Positions 25,521 to 34,792 of a stretch of 64,000 nucleotides of DNA are shown one piece after another. The stretch spans positions 62,001 to 126,000 of the forward strand of contig JADKCL010000003.1 in the NCBI GenBank assembly GCA_016718825.1, given 5' to 3'. This DNA is from Bacteroidota bacterium (GTDB taxonomy: Bacteria > Bacteroidota > Bacteroidia > J057 > JADKCL01). A program made the position numbers and the translations under genes. The notes under the pieces are model-generated. The model saw only the letters and a list, made by a program, of their open reading frames with translations, did not search any database and was not told the origin of the DNA. The first letter of the stretch is position 1, and the number at the start of each line of letters is the position of its first letter.

Positions 25521-26870
25521 CTTGCTTGTAAAGATTTGAATGTGTCAAAATTGGGTTGGGCCGCTTGTCGCTGCCATCGTTGTATTCCATTACTAGGATT
25601 TTTTCTAATAGATCCTCCAATACATCGTCAAATTGCACCTCTAGATGTTGGTCATTCAGCAACTTGAGTTCTTTGAGCTTGGCCCATTCCTCCTTTTCCA
25701 CATATTGCGCAGCTTGGCTAGCAAGACGCTTTCGGGCCTTTTCGAAGGCAACACGGTCCAGTTGGGTATTGTTAGGGGCCACATTGAAATAGGTTTGCTG
25801 CAAAATGCGAAGCAATTCTCTCGGGGAGCCGCCAGAAAGAATAATGATTTCATCGACCAAATCTTCATTCTCAAACAATGTCCGTTCGATGCGCTGAAAT
25901 ACAAAATTGCGAAACGCTTCAATGGCAGGTTCCAATAGATTTCCATCCCGATCAGAAAGTTTCACAGACGGAAAAGTCTCCACAGCACCGAATTGAAGAA
26001 GGTGTTGCCGCTCCCTCATTAGCTCGATTGGAAGCGTAAAAATGGTATATGCCTTGATTGACCGGAGCCGATTCGATTCGTCGATAATGATTTTTTGCGA
26101 AGGTCAGCTGTCATGGTCTTTTCCAAGCCGTCCACTATGAATAATACTTCCTTCCCAATACCTTTTTTTCGCAATGCTATATTTGCCTCCTCAATGAAAT
26201 CATTGAACCGTGTAGCAAAATCAGGGAATCGATTCTTGAAGGAAGTGCGAATGGTATTTACCCATTGTTTGGAGCCTGACAAGCCTGCACGGACGTAAGC
26301 CACAATTCCAAACAAGGATTGTAGGACATTGCCTTTAGTCACGCCATAGCCAAACTCCATTCCGGTATCGGCCTTGATCGTCGTGCCAATTTCCTTTTCA
26401 CGCTCCGAAAACCAGCGCTGCATTTCTTTTAGAACCGTTTCGCTGATATCCAATTTCTGGTCGTTAAGTTGTCTAATGAGTTTCTCAAGCTGGAAAATCA
26501 AGATATCCGTGTACTCGATATCGTTCATGTCAAGCTCATCGTCGATATTGCAAGTCACGCAAAAAAAGCATTCCGGACGATGGAGGTTTTGGGAATATTT
26601 GGCGAGTTCTGACGTCTTCCCTGAACCACGCATTCCACCAAGGAAAAAAAGTACCTTTTGCGAGGAGCTTGTAGCAGGATCAAATTGAAAACTACCGCCC
26701 AATTGCGAAACATTCAGTCTCTTGTAGACGATCCGCTCCTCAAAATCTCCTCTTACGTCCCTGAATTCGACGTAAAATTCATGGTCTGGGCCGATCGGTT
26801 CCGTAAACCGAACCGCCTGATCGACCTCGGACAAATGATTTGCCTTGTGTGCTGAATTGACAATTGCCAT
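25507..26870 (-). CDS. P-loop NTPase of a split STAND-like pair, frame interrupted once
   Basis: First gene of the unit, about 454 residues if one A is restored. Walker A GGMRGSGKTSELAKY lies near residues 79-93 and Walker B LFIVDGLEK near 243-251. The frame then breaks at a six-base homopolymer (26091-26096); adding one base gives RKKIIIDESNRLRSIKAYTIFTLPIEL, which leads into MRERQHLLQFGAVETFP of the second frame. The last part is an AAA lid or winged-helix-like region with SGGSPRELLRILQQTY, the GGxPR motif typical of KAP/STAND-type ATPases. It ends overlapping the TPR gene. A TAGCTTTG promoter element sits 4 bases before the ATG. The pair resembles NTPase/TPR signalling or defence modules, but no effector domain is visible. 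Confidence 0.7.
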
Positions 26871-26874
26871 GATG

Positions 26875-26882
26875 CAAAGCTA
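26875..26882 (-). promoter_or_regulatory. -7 promoter element (TAGCTTTG), leaderless spacing
   Basis: CAAAGCTA on the plus strand is an exact TAnnTTTG 4 bases upstream of the start at 26870, with a TTGG about 18 bases further upstream as a possible -33 element. Confidence 0.6.
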
Positions 26883-27218
26883 AACATTTGGCCTGACCAA
26901 TGAAACATTTTCTGGGTGGGTTCCTAAGACGGCACAGCAAATTTCGCTAGTCCGCAAGCGAGGGACTCGACTTGTTGACCCACAAATCTTGTAGTTGAAG
27001 GGATTACCAAAACATCCCGTCTAGTGACGATTACAAGGGTATTTCTTTAAGGCTGCGGAAAATCTCAACCATGGAAACGATCCCGAGGTAAAGCATTAAG
27101 GCTAAAACTTCCTCGTTTTTAAAAGTACCTACAAAGAATGATGGCCACGTAATCAAAGACATTTATGGCAGGTGATACTTCTGGTAAGCAACCCCAGTTC
27201 CATTTCTAATTTCTCATT
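26883..27218. other. Intergenic region without a gene
   Basis: No coding sequence is convincing. It holds a dispersed element at about 26950-26992 (GTCCGCAAGCGAGGGACTCG followed by ACTTGTTGACCCACAAAT), which resembles 21613-21650, and a CATTTCTAATTTCTCATTC short-period repeat at about 27201-27220 next to the helicase stop. Confidence 0.5.
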
Positions 27219-28753
27219 CTAAAACTCTTTCTGCCCAAACGGAAATCCCAACATATACAGCTTGTCTTCCGCACGCGTAATCGCCGTATACGCCCAACGG
27301 AGGTAATCGTGCATCGTCATGCCTGGGTACATCGGTTCGAAGGCGATGATGACGTTGCGCCATTGGCCGCCTTGGGCTTTGTGACCGGTGACTGCGTAGC
27401 CGTATTTGATTTGCAAGGCGTTGATATAGGGGTCTTTGCGCATAGTTTCCATGGCCCTGGTTTTGGGCATGGTTTGGTATTCTTCCCGTCTTGCGCGCTG
27501 TACTTGCTGCATGTCGGTGAAGCTCATCTGCGCCTTTTTGTCTGCCAAAAGGTCGAGCACGACCTTGCATTCGACCTCGACCGAATTGTTGCTCAAATCC
27601 TGGAATTCAATCAGGACATCCACCCAGCGGAAACCGTATTTTTCTTCGTACGTCTCACGGTGCACCTCGCGTACAAAGCCCATTTCGCCGTTGGCGATGA
27701 AGGGAAATTGCTGTTCGCCCCAGGCGTAGTTGTTGCGGACGACCATGATTTGTTCGCCGCGAATCAAGTCTTCCTCGGGATCGTGCAACAGTTTTCGCAC
27801 AGCAAGATTGACATCCACGGCGAGCTTATTCGAATAGGTCAAAAACACAACGGCATCCGGATCCTCGGCCCGGAAAAGTCCACTGTAAAGCTCCATGGCT
27901 TCGTAACCATTGTCCACATATTCCACTTCGCCGCCCCAGACTTTTTCAATGATCGGCGGAATGTCGCTTTCCATCGCTTCGCGGACCTCGGTGGCGTAGC
28001 GGAGGACTTCGCTGAATTCGGATTGGCGCATGACCTCCTTCATTTGGGTTCCGAGCACGCGCATGCGGTAGTTTTTGCGCATGTAGTCGAGGTCTAATGC
28101 GGGCGATGTCTGACTTCCCACCGGTGGCAACTGCGCCGGGTCGCCGACCATGATGATCTTCCGCTTGATATCGTCATGAAACACAAACTTCAGCAAATCA
28201 GCCAACAAACCCGATCCGGCCCCGTCTTCTCCCCCATCGCCGACCATCGAGGCTTCGTCGACGATGTAGTACATCTTGCTCGGGTCCTTGTTTTCCTTCA
28301 ACCGAAAAATCATTCCACCGCCAGGCGTTTCTGAAGGCGCATAGATGTATCGGTGAACGGTGGACGCGTAGCGTTTGGTGCGTTTGGTGATCACTTTTGC
28401 AGCACGCCTGTCGGGGCCAACAAGGCGACTTTGTAACCCTGTTTCAGTAAAAAGTAGGTCAATAGCCGAATGAGGAAGGTTTTCCCCGTTCCGGCGGCAC
28501 CCTCCAACACAAACACCGCCCGCCCAATTTCATCGCGGTGGTAGCGAAAAAACTGTTCCATCGCCCGGTCTTGGTCGGGAGTGAGCGACATTTCCACCTT
28601 TTGGAGAATGTCATCGATGATATGACGGTATTCGATGGACAAGGGAACGCGGTTGGGAAAAAGGTACTCAAAGATGGATGAAAATGCAGGGGCAAACAAG
28701 CGAGAAACAGGTGCGGCGCAACCGGTTTCCCAGTTGCGCCGCCCGATTTTCAA
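27219..28753 (-). CDS. RecD/Dda-like superfamily 1 DNA helicase, frame interrupted once
   Basis: Two adjoining frames form one helicase. The first has Walker A LEGAAGTGKTFLIRLL and motif Ia LLAPTG. The second starts right after with ITKRTKRYASTVHRYIY, Walker B YYIVDEASMVGD (DEAS), motif III GDPAQLPPVG, and the UvrD_C-like end YAVTGHKAQGGQW...YTAITRAEDKLYMLGF. The junction should read TGRAAKVITKRT; one missing base at about 28405-28406 turns it into GVLQK and a stop. Repaired length is about 500 residues. The start is uncertain: the frame opens at a TTG (28753), while ATG 28594 (MSLTPDQDRAM) is the first solid candidate. It acts as a 5'-3' ATP-driven DNA helicase in repair or recombination. 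It lies 9 bases after the winged-helix gene, so they share an operon. Confidence 0.8.
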
Positions 28754-28762
28754 ACGTCAGAC

Positions 28763-30877
28763 TCAGGAAACGACGGTCGCTTCCTTGCCCAGACGGGTCA
28801 TGACATTGTCTTTGCGCAAGCGGTAGAAATGCTTGCGTCCGACGCTGCGCTCATGCTTGATGATGCCGCTGTCAATCATGATCTTGATGTACTTCTTCGC
28901 GGTCGTGCCTTTGATGTCCAGCGCCTCCTCAAGGTCTTGGCTGCTGAATCCGCCTTTGCTGTGCTCGACGAGGAATTTAGGCATGTCAAACACCACTTCG
29001 AAGATGGTACCGCGCTTGTACAAGTCAAAAAACATCAAGCGGATGCCGTTTTCCAGCTGCTTGTTGTTGGTTTCCTGCTTGTCCAGGAAGAATCCAAGGC
29101 GATTGACTTCTTTGAACGTAATGTAGCTGCGCAAGTTCCTGTAGCTGAAGTCGATGTGATCGGCAGCCAGCGGAAGGTCACCCTTGCTGATGGAGATACA
29201 TTTGTTCAGAACTTTGTTGCGCACGCTGTTTGGAACGTCTTTGAATTCCTCCCAGGTAGCCATCACGAAGTTCATCGGGTTGTTTTCATGCGAAATCTCA
29301 GTGATGAGTTTTTCGGCAAGTTTCTGACCCAAGACGTCGCCACGTGCAATCGCGGTGAGGCGCAACATTTTCATTTCGTAGTACTGGAAACGCAAGTACA
29401 CACGCAGATTGAAGTGGGTTGCGGGCTCAAGACGGATGTATTCCTCCAAGAAGCGATCAAACATTTCCTGACCGATGTTGCCGATATGGCTCTCCATGCT
29501 GTCGATCATATCGGTCATGGCAGCGAAGAAATCGGTCAATGCATTGACCATCCAGCTTACGCCTGGGCGATCGACTTCAACAAGGAACATCGTATTGATC
29601 TTGGCCAAGCCGAAGGAAACGAGATAAAATCCGCCTTCATCGACCTTTTTGTAGCCCTTTTTGACCATTTCCAAAAGGAGGTCATAGGCTTTCTGCGCGT
29701 CGCGCTTTTGCAAGTAATAGTCAGCATAAGCGTTGGCTGCGCGCACGTATGCCCGGTGATCATCGCTCTTTTTGGCTTCATTGAGGACCTCTTTCAAGTC
29801 CTTTTCATTGATTTTGGTTTGCTTGCGTGCAGCGATCACCATCCAATCCAGGCGAAGTTGCAGGCGCATCGACTCATCTTTGAGGCGTTTTGCAATCGTC
29901 AACGCCTCGTTGATATCGTCCATCGCCATTGCCAGCAAATCCTCGATATCGTCATCGTCCAGCTCAGAGGAACTCAGGCTGAAATAATAGCTGCTGAACA
30001 AGGATTTGAGGTAAGCCTTGGCAAATCCGGGGATGTTTTTGCTGTCCAAGGTGACATTTTTCTCCACCTCACGCACTGTGCGCAGGTTTTCCTCTACCTT
30101 GACGATATCATCGTCGTGACCAGCAGACCTTGCGACGAGTGCACGCGCCTGATAATCCAGGACGGCAGTGCGATATACGCGCGCCAAACCAGCGTCGGAT
30201 GCCGAATTTGCATATTGCTCCAACTTGGAGATTTGATCCTGCAGGCGCTTCATGTTATCACCCTTGGAATCGGCCAAATACAGGTCGCAAAGGTTCAAGA
30301 AAGCGGCAAGCGTACGCGAAATTTCTTGTTCGGTAGCGGCTTTTTGAAGCCAAAACCTCGCCTTGTTGCTTTTGCCGGCATTGGTTTCATTTTGATAGAC
30401 GAAACCTGTGATGGCACTGACGCGGTAAATGAACTCGGAGCCAATTTCATCCCATTCGATGTCATCGATGGCCCTTTCAAAGGACTCGATCGTTGCTTTG
30501 CGCATCAATCGCGCCGATCCACCTTGGAGATACTTAAAATACCAAATCCATCCGGCGGCATCAATCTGTGATTGACCCGAGCTGAGCAAGGATTGGAGGC
30601 GCTTTTCGATGAGCTCATAGAGTTTTTCGAATTCGTTGTAATTGCTGCGATGGGCTGCGAAAAGAAGCGCAGACTCTGACAAGAAGACAAAATACTCCGC
30701 GCCATTGTTGTCATGTACCGAGCAGTTTGCGATCTCGCCAGCCAAAATCTCCTCAAGGAGTTTTACATCGTCCAGATCTCCTGTGCGTACAATGTCCTTG
30801 AGCGCTTTGGGATAGCTGAATCGACTGCTCTCGCGCGTCAGGCTCGCGAGCAGCTGGTAGTAATATCCAATGTTCAT
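28763..30877 (-). CDS. Large TPR-like helical protein with C-terminal winged helix
   Basis: A 704-residue protein starting at ATG 30877. About residues 1-590 are almost wholly alpha-helical with paired amphipathic helices of TPR/SEL1-like spacing (for example RAYVRAANAYADYYLQKRDAQ and KAYDLLLEMVKKG), and no signal peptide. Residues about 630-690 form a winged helix-turn-helix: GGFSSQDLEEALDIKGTTAKKYI, then MIDSGIIKHERSVGRKHFYRL with the wing. I do not recognise the family. The layout resembles cytoplasmic regulators in which a helical repeat senses a partner and the winged helix binds DNA. Its gene is immediately upstream of the RecD-like helicase with 9 bases between, so the two are likely co-transcribed and may work together on DNA. 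Confidence 0.75.
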   Translation of the reverse strand: MNIGYYYQLLASLTRESSRFSYPKALKDIVRTGDLDDVKLLEEILAGEIANCSVHDNNGAEYFVFLSESALLFAAHRSNYNEFEKLYELIEKRLQSLLSSGQSQIDAAGWIWYFKYLQGGSARLMRKATIESFERAIDDIEWDEIGSEFIYRVSAITGFVYQNETNAGKSNKARFWLQKAATEQEISRTLAAFLNLCDLYLADSKGDNMKRLQDQISKLEQYANSASDAGLARVYRTAVLDYQARALVARSAGHDDDIVKVEENLRTVREVEKNVTLDSKNIPGFAKAYLKSLFSSYYFSLSSSELDDDDIEDLLAMAMDDINEALTIAKRLKDESMRLQLRLDWMVIAARKQTKINEKDLKEVLNEAKKSDDHRAYVRAANAYADYYLQKRDAQKAYDLLLEMVKKGYKKVDEGGFYLVSFGLAKINTMFLVEVDRPGVSWMVNALTDFFAAMTDMIDSMESHIGNIGQEMFDRFLEEYIRLEPATHFNLRVYLRFQYYEMKMLRLTAIARGDVLGQKLAEKLITEISHENNPMNFVMATWEEFKDVPNSVRNKVLNKCISISKGDLPLAADHIDFSYRNLRSYITFKEVNRLGFFLDKQETNNKQLENGIRLMFFDLYKRGTIFEVVFDMPKFLVEHSKGGFSSQDLEEALDIKGTTAKKYIKIMIDSGIIKHERSVGRKHFYRLRKDNVMTRLGKEATVVS

Positions 30878-31626
30878 AGTCACTAATCTTTAAAGAAGTT
30901 TCCAAATAGTAATAGCACACCAAAACGAAGGCCTGAAATCGCACCTTCGAGGTATAAACACATCATCCAATCACACCAAAGTGGCGAGCGTACGGGTATC
31001 TTAGGTCGAAAAATAAAAAATCAAACAAAAAATGTGGTTTCCAAGGTCAAAAGTACGGAAACAACCGCCATTCACAAACCTGATGTTACATTTTTCCTCC
31101 ACATTTCCACAGGTTCCTACACAATTGACGACACACCCTGTGTCTTAGTTCAAATCCTTATGGCAAATGTAAGCGAAATGCACTTGATCAATCTCGCCAT
31201 TTTTCGGTTTCGCGATACAGTTGATTGAAAAGCACATTTTTAGAGCCGATAAAGCATCTGCAACCACTTTGGAAGCGGGCAAAACCTGCCGCCCAACGCC
31301 GTGTTTTGGGATCCGGCGGGAGAAAAAATCCTCAAAAACCCTCAAAAGCTTCCCGCGCGAATCAAATACCTGATTTATGTCATCCTTTCTGCAATTGAAC
31401 CCATTCTTGCGTTCATACAGTTTGCCATAAAACAGAACGATGTCGACAAATCTAATTAAGGTCAGCCTGAACGCTTCTTTTCCATCGACGAATCACCATT
31501 AACCTTAGCAACTCAAATTAGCAAGCAAAATGAAGGTTTGGTGTTGAAAGTCTGTCAAGCGTTTGATTTTCAAATTTGCTTAATTTGCCCTTTGATTGAT
31601 CGCTTGGAACCCAAGATAATTTTCGT
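30878..31626. other. 749-base intergenic region without a convincing gene
   Basis: This gap between divergent genes is AT-rich in its first 300 bases (with A-tracts near 31010-31030). A 64-codon frame at 31034-31228 lacks protein-like content. A CCGCC/GGCGG inverted repeat lies at about 31288-31319. Near 31562-31587, TTTG and TAATTTG occur with about 15 bases between, a weak promoter candidate for lhgO. I see no RNA gene. Confidence 0.5.
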
Positions 31627-32850
31627 GTGGAGCAAGACATATTTGATGTAATCGTAGTTGGTGGTGGCATTGTTGGATTGGCAAGTGCGTGGAAGATTCA
31701 ACTTGCCTATCCTCATCTGAAGGTGTTGGTGCTTGAGAAGGAAGACAAGCTCGCCGACCACCAAACAGGGCATAACTCTGGTGTGATCCACTCGGGACTC
31801 TACTATAAGCCAGGCAGTTACAAAGCAAAAAACTGTGTAGAGGGCAGGCATGAATTGGTTGCATTTGCCAAAGAGCACGGGATTCAGCACGATGTCTGCG
31901 GAAAGATAGTGGTCGCAACGCATGAGAGTGAATTGCCATTCATGGACAAAATCTTCAACAATGGCATTCAGAATCAGGTTGAAGGAATTGAGAAAATCGG
32001 TCCTGAACGGATTCAGGAGATCGAACCGCATGTGCGCGGAATCGCCGGCATCTGGGTGCCTTGCACAGGAATCATCGATTTCCGAGGACTTACAGAAAAG
32101 CTAGGCGAACTCATTGTTGCAAAAAATCCACACAGCAAGGTGCTGACAGGGCATGAGGTCATCGGGGTGGACAAGGGCGAAGGCACTACCACCGTGAGTA
32201 CCCTGAAAAAGAAATTCATTGGAAAACACCTGATCTTCTGTGGTGGATTGCAAGCAGACCGGCTCGCCAAAATGGATGGACTCTCCGATATCGGGATGCG
32301 CATCGTGGGCTTCCGCGGAGATTATTATGACTTGACCCCCGCAGGGAAACACAAGGTCAAGCACCTGATCTACCCTGTTCCAAATCCCGCATTTCCGTTT
32401 TTGGGCGTGCATTTTACCCGCATGGTCGACGGCAGCATCGAATGCGGTCCCAATGCGGTTTTTGTCTTCAAAAGAGAAGGCTACGGAAAATTGTCTTTCA
32501 GTCTGCGCGACAGTTGGGACGCCCTCACCTATCGCGGCACTTGGAAACTCTTTTTCAGGCAATGGAGATTTGGGCTGGACGAATACCGCAGAGCGTTTTC
32601 CAAGAAGCTGTTTCTCAAGCAACTGCGTCGACTCATCCCGTCATTGGAAATGGACGACCTCATGCCTGGGCGCGCTGGCGTTCGTGCAATGGCGCTTGAC
32701 CCCAACGGTGATATGATCGACGATTTCAAAATCGAATACAAGCAAGCCAGCATTCACGTACTCAATGCACCGAGTCCAGCCGCGACATCTGCGCTTGCGA
32801 TTGGCACAGCAGTGCGGGAAATGGCAGAAAAACACTTCGGCCTTCAATAA
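31627..32850 (+). CDS. lhgO: L-2-hydroxyglutarate oxidase
   Basis: A 407-residue FAD-dependent oxidoreductase of the DAO family. The N-terminal dinucleotide-binding motif is VIVVGGGIVGLASAW (about 8-22), followed by VLVLEKEDKLADHQTGHNSGVIHSGLYYKPGS, the hallmark LhgO/YgaF segment that holds FAD and substrate. RAGVRAMALDPNGDMIDDF and LNAPSPAATSALAIG near the C-terminus match the family. It oxidises L-2-hydroxyglutarate, a by-product of malate or lactate dehydrogenase side activity, to 2-oxoglutarate with electrons passed to the membrane quinone pool. The start is a GTG at 31627; no better ATG precedes the motif. A hypothetical gene, rdgB and udk follow closely on the same strand. Confidence 0.93.
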   Translation: MEQDIFDVIVVGGGIVGLASAWKIQLAYPHLKVLVLEKEDKLADHQTGHNSGVIHSGLYYKPGSYKAKNCVEGRHELVAFAKEHGIQHDVCGKIVVATHESELPFMDKIFNNGIQNQVEGIEKIGPERIQEIEPHVRGIAGIWVPCTGIIDFRGLTEKLGELIVAKNPHSKVLTGHEVIGVDKGEGTTTVSTLKKKFIGKHLIFCGGLQADRLAKMDGLSDIGMRIVGFRGDYYDLTPAGKHKVKHLIYPVPNPAFPFLGVHFTRMVDGSIECGPNAVFVFKREGYGKLSFSLRDSWDALTYRGTWKLFFRQWRFGLDEYRRAFSKKLFLKQLRRLIPSLEMDDLMPGRAGVRAMALDPNGDMIDDFKIEYKQASIHVLNAPSPAATSALAIGTAVREMAEKHFGLQ

Positions 32851-32858
32851 CGTCCATC

Positions 32859-33458
32859 ATGCAGAATGAATTTGTAAATACCCCCGAATCGATTTTCTTG
32901 CTGTACGGGGAGACATTTTACCTTGTTCCCAGTGCCGAAGACGATTTGAAGCCAAGGCAGGAGCAGCAAAAAGTGGGGACCTCTCCAGCAATCGCGCCGA
33001 CTTCCAAGCCGATTGCCGAAAAGCCGGTTAGCCCTCCCTCGGAAATTAAAACCCCCGTCACGCCCCCAGTCGAAACGCCGATCCCGGCCATGAAACCTGG
33101 AATTCAGTGGCGAACCAAACCTGCAGCCAAGATGATGTTCATCATGCAACAGGTGGAGCTCAAGGACCCCGTACTCTCCGATCTCCTGAAAAAAATCGTG
33201 GAGGCGATCGGCATCCCCTTTGAAGCGGCAGGATTCGGAATCATTGATGGACCGGTAAACTTGGCCGAATTTGAAAGCATGCCCAATCGCTATGGCGTTG
33301 TCTTTGATGGCGATTTATGGAGGTCACCCAACATGGCGACAACTTTTGGCGACAAGGAAGTCTTTTTCAGCATGCGTCTGGCCTACCTGCAAAATGACGC
33401 CGAATCAAAAAGGCAACTTTGGGACTACCTGAAGAATCTCAAACAATTGTTGACTTGA
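32859..33458 (+). CDS. Hypothetical protein with Pro-rich linker
   Basis: A 199-residue protein 8 bases after lhgO and 2 bases before rdgB. It divides into a short N-terminal part (MQNEFVNTPESIFLLYGETFYLVP), a disordered Pro/Lys/Thr linker at about residues 30-85, and a compact C-terminal domain (about 86-199: MMFIMQQVELKDPVLSDLL, then AIGIPFEAAGFGIIDG and MRLAYLQNDAESKRQLWDYLKNL). No signal peptide or TM helix. I do not recognise it. An N-terminal peptide plus linker plus globular domain is the form of an adaptor protein; a DNA polymerase accessory subunit is one idea, without proof. The tight spacing places it in one operon with rdgB and udk. Confidence 0.65.
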   Translation: MQNEFVNTPESIFLLYGETFYLVPSAEDDLKPRQEQQKVGTSPAIAPTSKPIAEKPVSPPSEIKTPVTPPVETPIPAMKPGIQWRTKPAAKMMFIMQQVELKDPVLSDLLKKIVEAIGIPFEAAGFGIIDGPVNLAEFESMPNRYGVVFDGDLWRSPNMATTFGDKEVFFSMRLAYLQNDAESKRQLWDYLKNLKQLLT

Positions 33459-33460
33459 TC

Positions 33461-34045
33461 ATGGACAAAAAGCAAGTGTTCTTCGGGACCGGAAACGCAA
33501 AAAAGCTTCAAGAAATCGGACAAATTCTGGGTGAAAGCTTCAGTATCAAGAGCTTTCTGGACTTGGAGGCTCCCTTGGATGTGGAGGAAACGGAAAGTAC
33601 GCTCGAAGGAAATGCACGCTTGAAGGCGATGGCCTTCTACGCGCATACGGGAATCCCATGTTTTGCAGATGACACTGGTTTGGAGGTCGAAGCCCTGAAC
33701 GGTGCACCGGGCGTCTATTCAGCGCGTTATGCTGGTCCGGAAAACGATGCGACCGCAAATATGAACAAGCTCCTGCATGCCCTCGAAGGAAAATCATCGC
33801 GTCAGGCGCAATTTCGCACCGTCATCGCTTGGTATGATGGGAAGGACCTACGCTTTTTTGAAGGTGTGCTCAAAGGTGCAATCGGTGTCGAAAAACGTGG
33901 AAATGCCGGTTTTGGCTATGATCCAATTTTCATTCCTGCAGGAGGTTCGCGTACGTTGGCAGAAATGGAACCTGTTGAAAAAAATGCCATTTCTCACCGC
34001 GGAAAAGCCGTTCAACAACTCGCCCAATATCTCTTGCAACTATGA
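33461..34045 (+). CDS. rdgB: XTP/dITP diphosphatase, RdgB/HAM1 family
   Basis: A 194-residue nucleoside triphosphate pyrophosphatase. The start is ATG 33461; an upstream extension would overlap the previous gene. Motifs: FGTGNAKKLQEI (about 8-19, substrate phosphate binding), DVEETESTLEGNARLKA, CFADDTGLEVEALNGAPGVYSARYAG (quoted in part, metal and base recognition), GFGYDPIF and ISHRGKA at the end. It hydrolyses dITP and XTP to the monophosphates, keeping deaminated purines out of DNA. Its last four bases overlap the udk start, so translation is coupled. Confidence 0.95.
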   Translation: MDKKQVFFGTGNAKKLQEIGQILGESFSIKSFLDLEAPLDVEETESTLEGNARLKAMAFYAHTGIPCFADDTGLEVEALNGAPGVYSARYAGPENDATANMNKLLHALEGKSSRQAQFRTVIAWYDGKDLRFFEGVLKGAIGVEKRGNAGFGYDPIFIPAGGSRTLAEMEPVEKNAISHRGKAVQQLAQYLLQL

Positions 34046-34680
34046 ATGATGCTGTAAAGCCATATTTTGTCGGAATTTCCGGCGGCTCCGGTTCTGGAAA
34101 GACAACGCTACTCAAGCGAATTGTGGAGCGCTTCAATCAAGAAGCACTGACACTCATTTCGCAAGACAATTACTACATCAGTCTGGCAGACTTGCCAAGG
34201 GACTTGAAAGGGGAAGTCAATTTTGACGACCCCTCCGCTTTGGACCTCGATGCCCTTGCCGTGGACATGGAAAAGCTCCAAAGAGGAGATAGTTTTGAAC
34301 TTGAAGAATATACCTTCAACAATCCGTCGCGGGCACCCAAAATGCTCAGGTTCGCTCCTGCACCGATCGTGGTGATCGAAGGCCTGTTTGTCTTCAACAA
34401 TCCCATCGTGAACGAAATACTGGATCTGAAGGTATTTGTGGACACTTCGGAGCATTTGCGTCTTTCTCGACGGATTCGGCGCGACGCTGCTGAACGGGGC
34501 TACGGCCTGGAAGACGTGCTCGCCTATTACGAGAAGTTCGTGGTGCCGATGTACCGCCAACACATTGAGCCTTTTCGCGCTGAATGCGATCTTGTCATCC
34601 CCAACGACCGTCACATGGAGCGTGCGACATCGGTATTGATCGATCATTTGGACGCTGTGCTTGCAAGACGCCGGGCTTGA
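34042..34680 (+). CDS. udk: Uridine kinase
   Basis: A 212-residue P-loop kinase. Walker A GGSGSGKTT is at residues 14-22, followed by ISQDNYYISLADLP (the uridine-binding loop with its Asp), NFDDPSALDLDAL, VIEGLFVFNN and RRIRRDAAERG, the lid arginine cluster. This is the standard Udk layout and length. It phosphorylates uridine and cytidine to UMP and CMP in pyrimidine salvage. It is last in the operon after rdgB and is followed by a strong terminator. Confidence 0.93.
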   Translation: MNDAVKPYFVGISGGSGSGKTTLLKRIVERFNQEALTLISQDNYYISLADLPRDLKGEVNFDDPSALDLDALAVDMEKLQRGDSFELEEYTFNNPSRAPKMLRFAPAPIVVIEGLFVFNNPIVNEILDLKVFVDTSEHLRLSRRIRRDAAERGYGLEDVLAYYEKFVVPMYRQHIEPFRAECDLVIPNDRHMERATSVLIDHLDAVLARRRA

Positions 34681-34741
34681 GATCGGCTTTCGCATTGATT
34701 TCCGGATTGTTGCGCATTGATTTTTGAATATCGGACAGCAT

Positions 34742-34770
34742 AAAAAAGGCCCTCGTTGGAGGGCCTTTTT
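34742..34770. terminator. Bidirectional terminator between udk and rpsA
   Basis: AAAAAAGGCCCTC pairs with GAGGGCCTTTTT around a 4-base loop. It lies between the convergent 3' ends of udk and rpsA, with an A-tract on one side and a T-tract on the other. Confidence 0.9.
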
Positions 34771-34792
34771 CATTTCATATCAATCGTTCCGA

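Noticed and set aside
28829..30571. A 580-codon plus-strand open frame
   Set aside because: It is the antisense shadow of the intact helical/winged-helix gene on the minus strand; composition is Phe/Val/His-biased and it has no start context or domain.
31034..31228. A 64-codon plus-strand frame in the lhgO upstream gap
   Set aside because: Composition is not protein-like and there is no start context.
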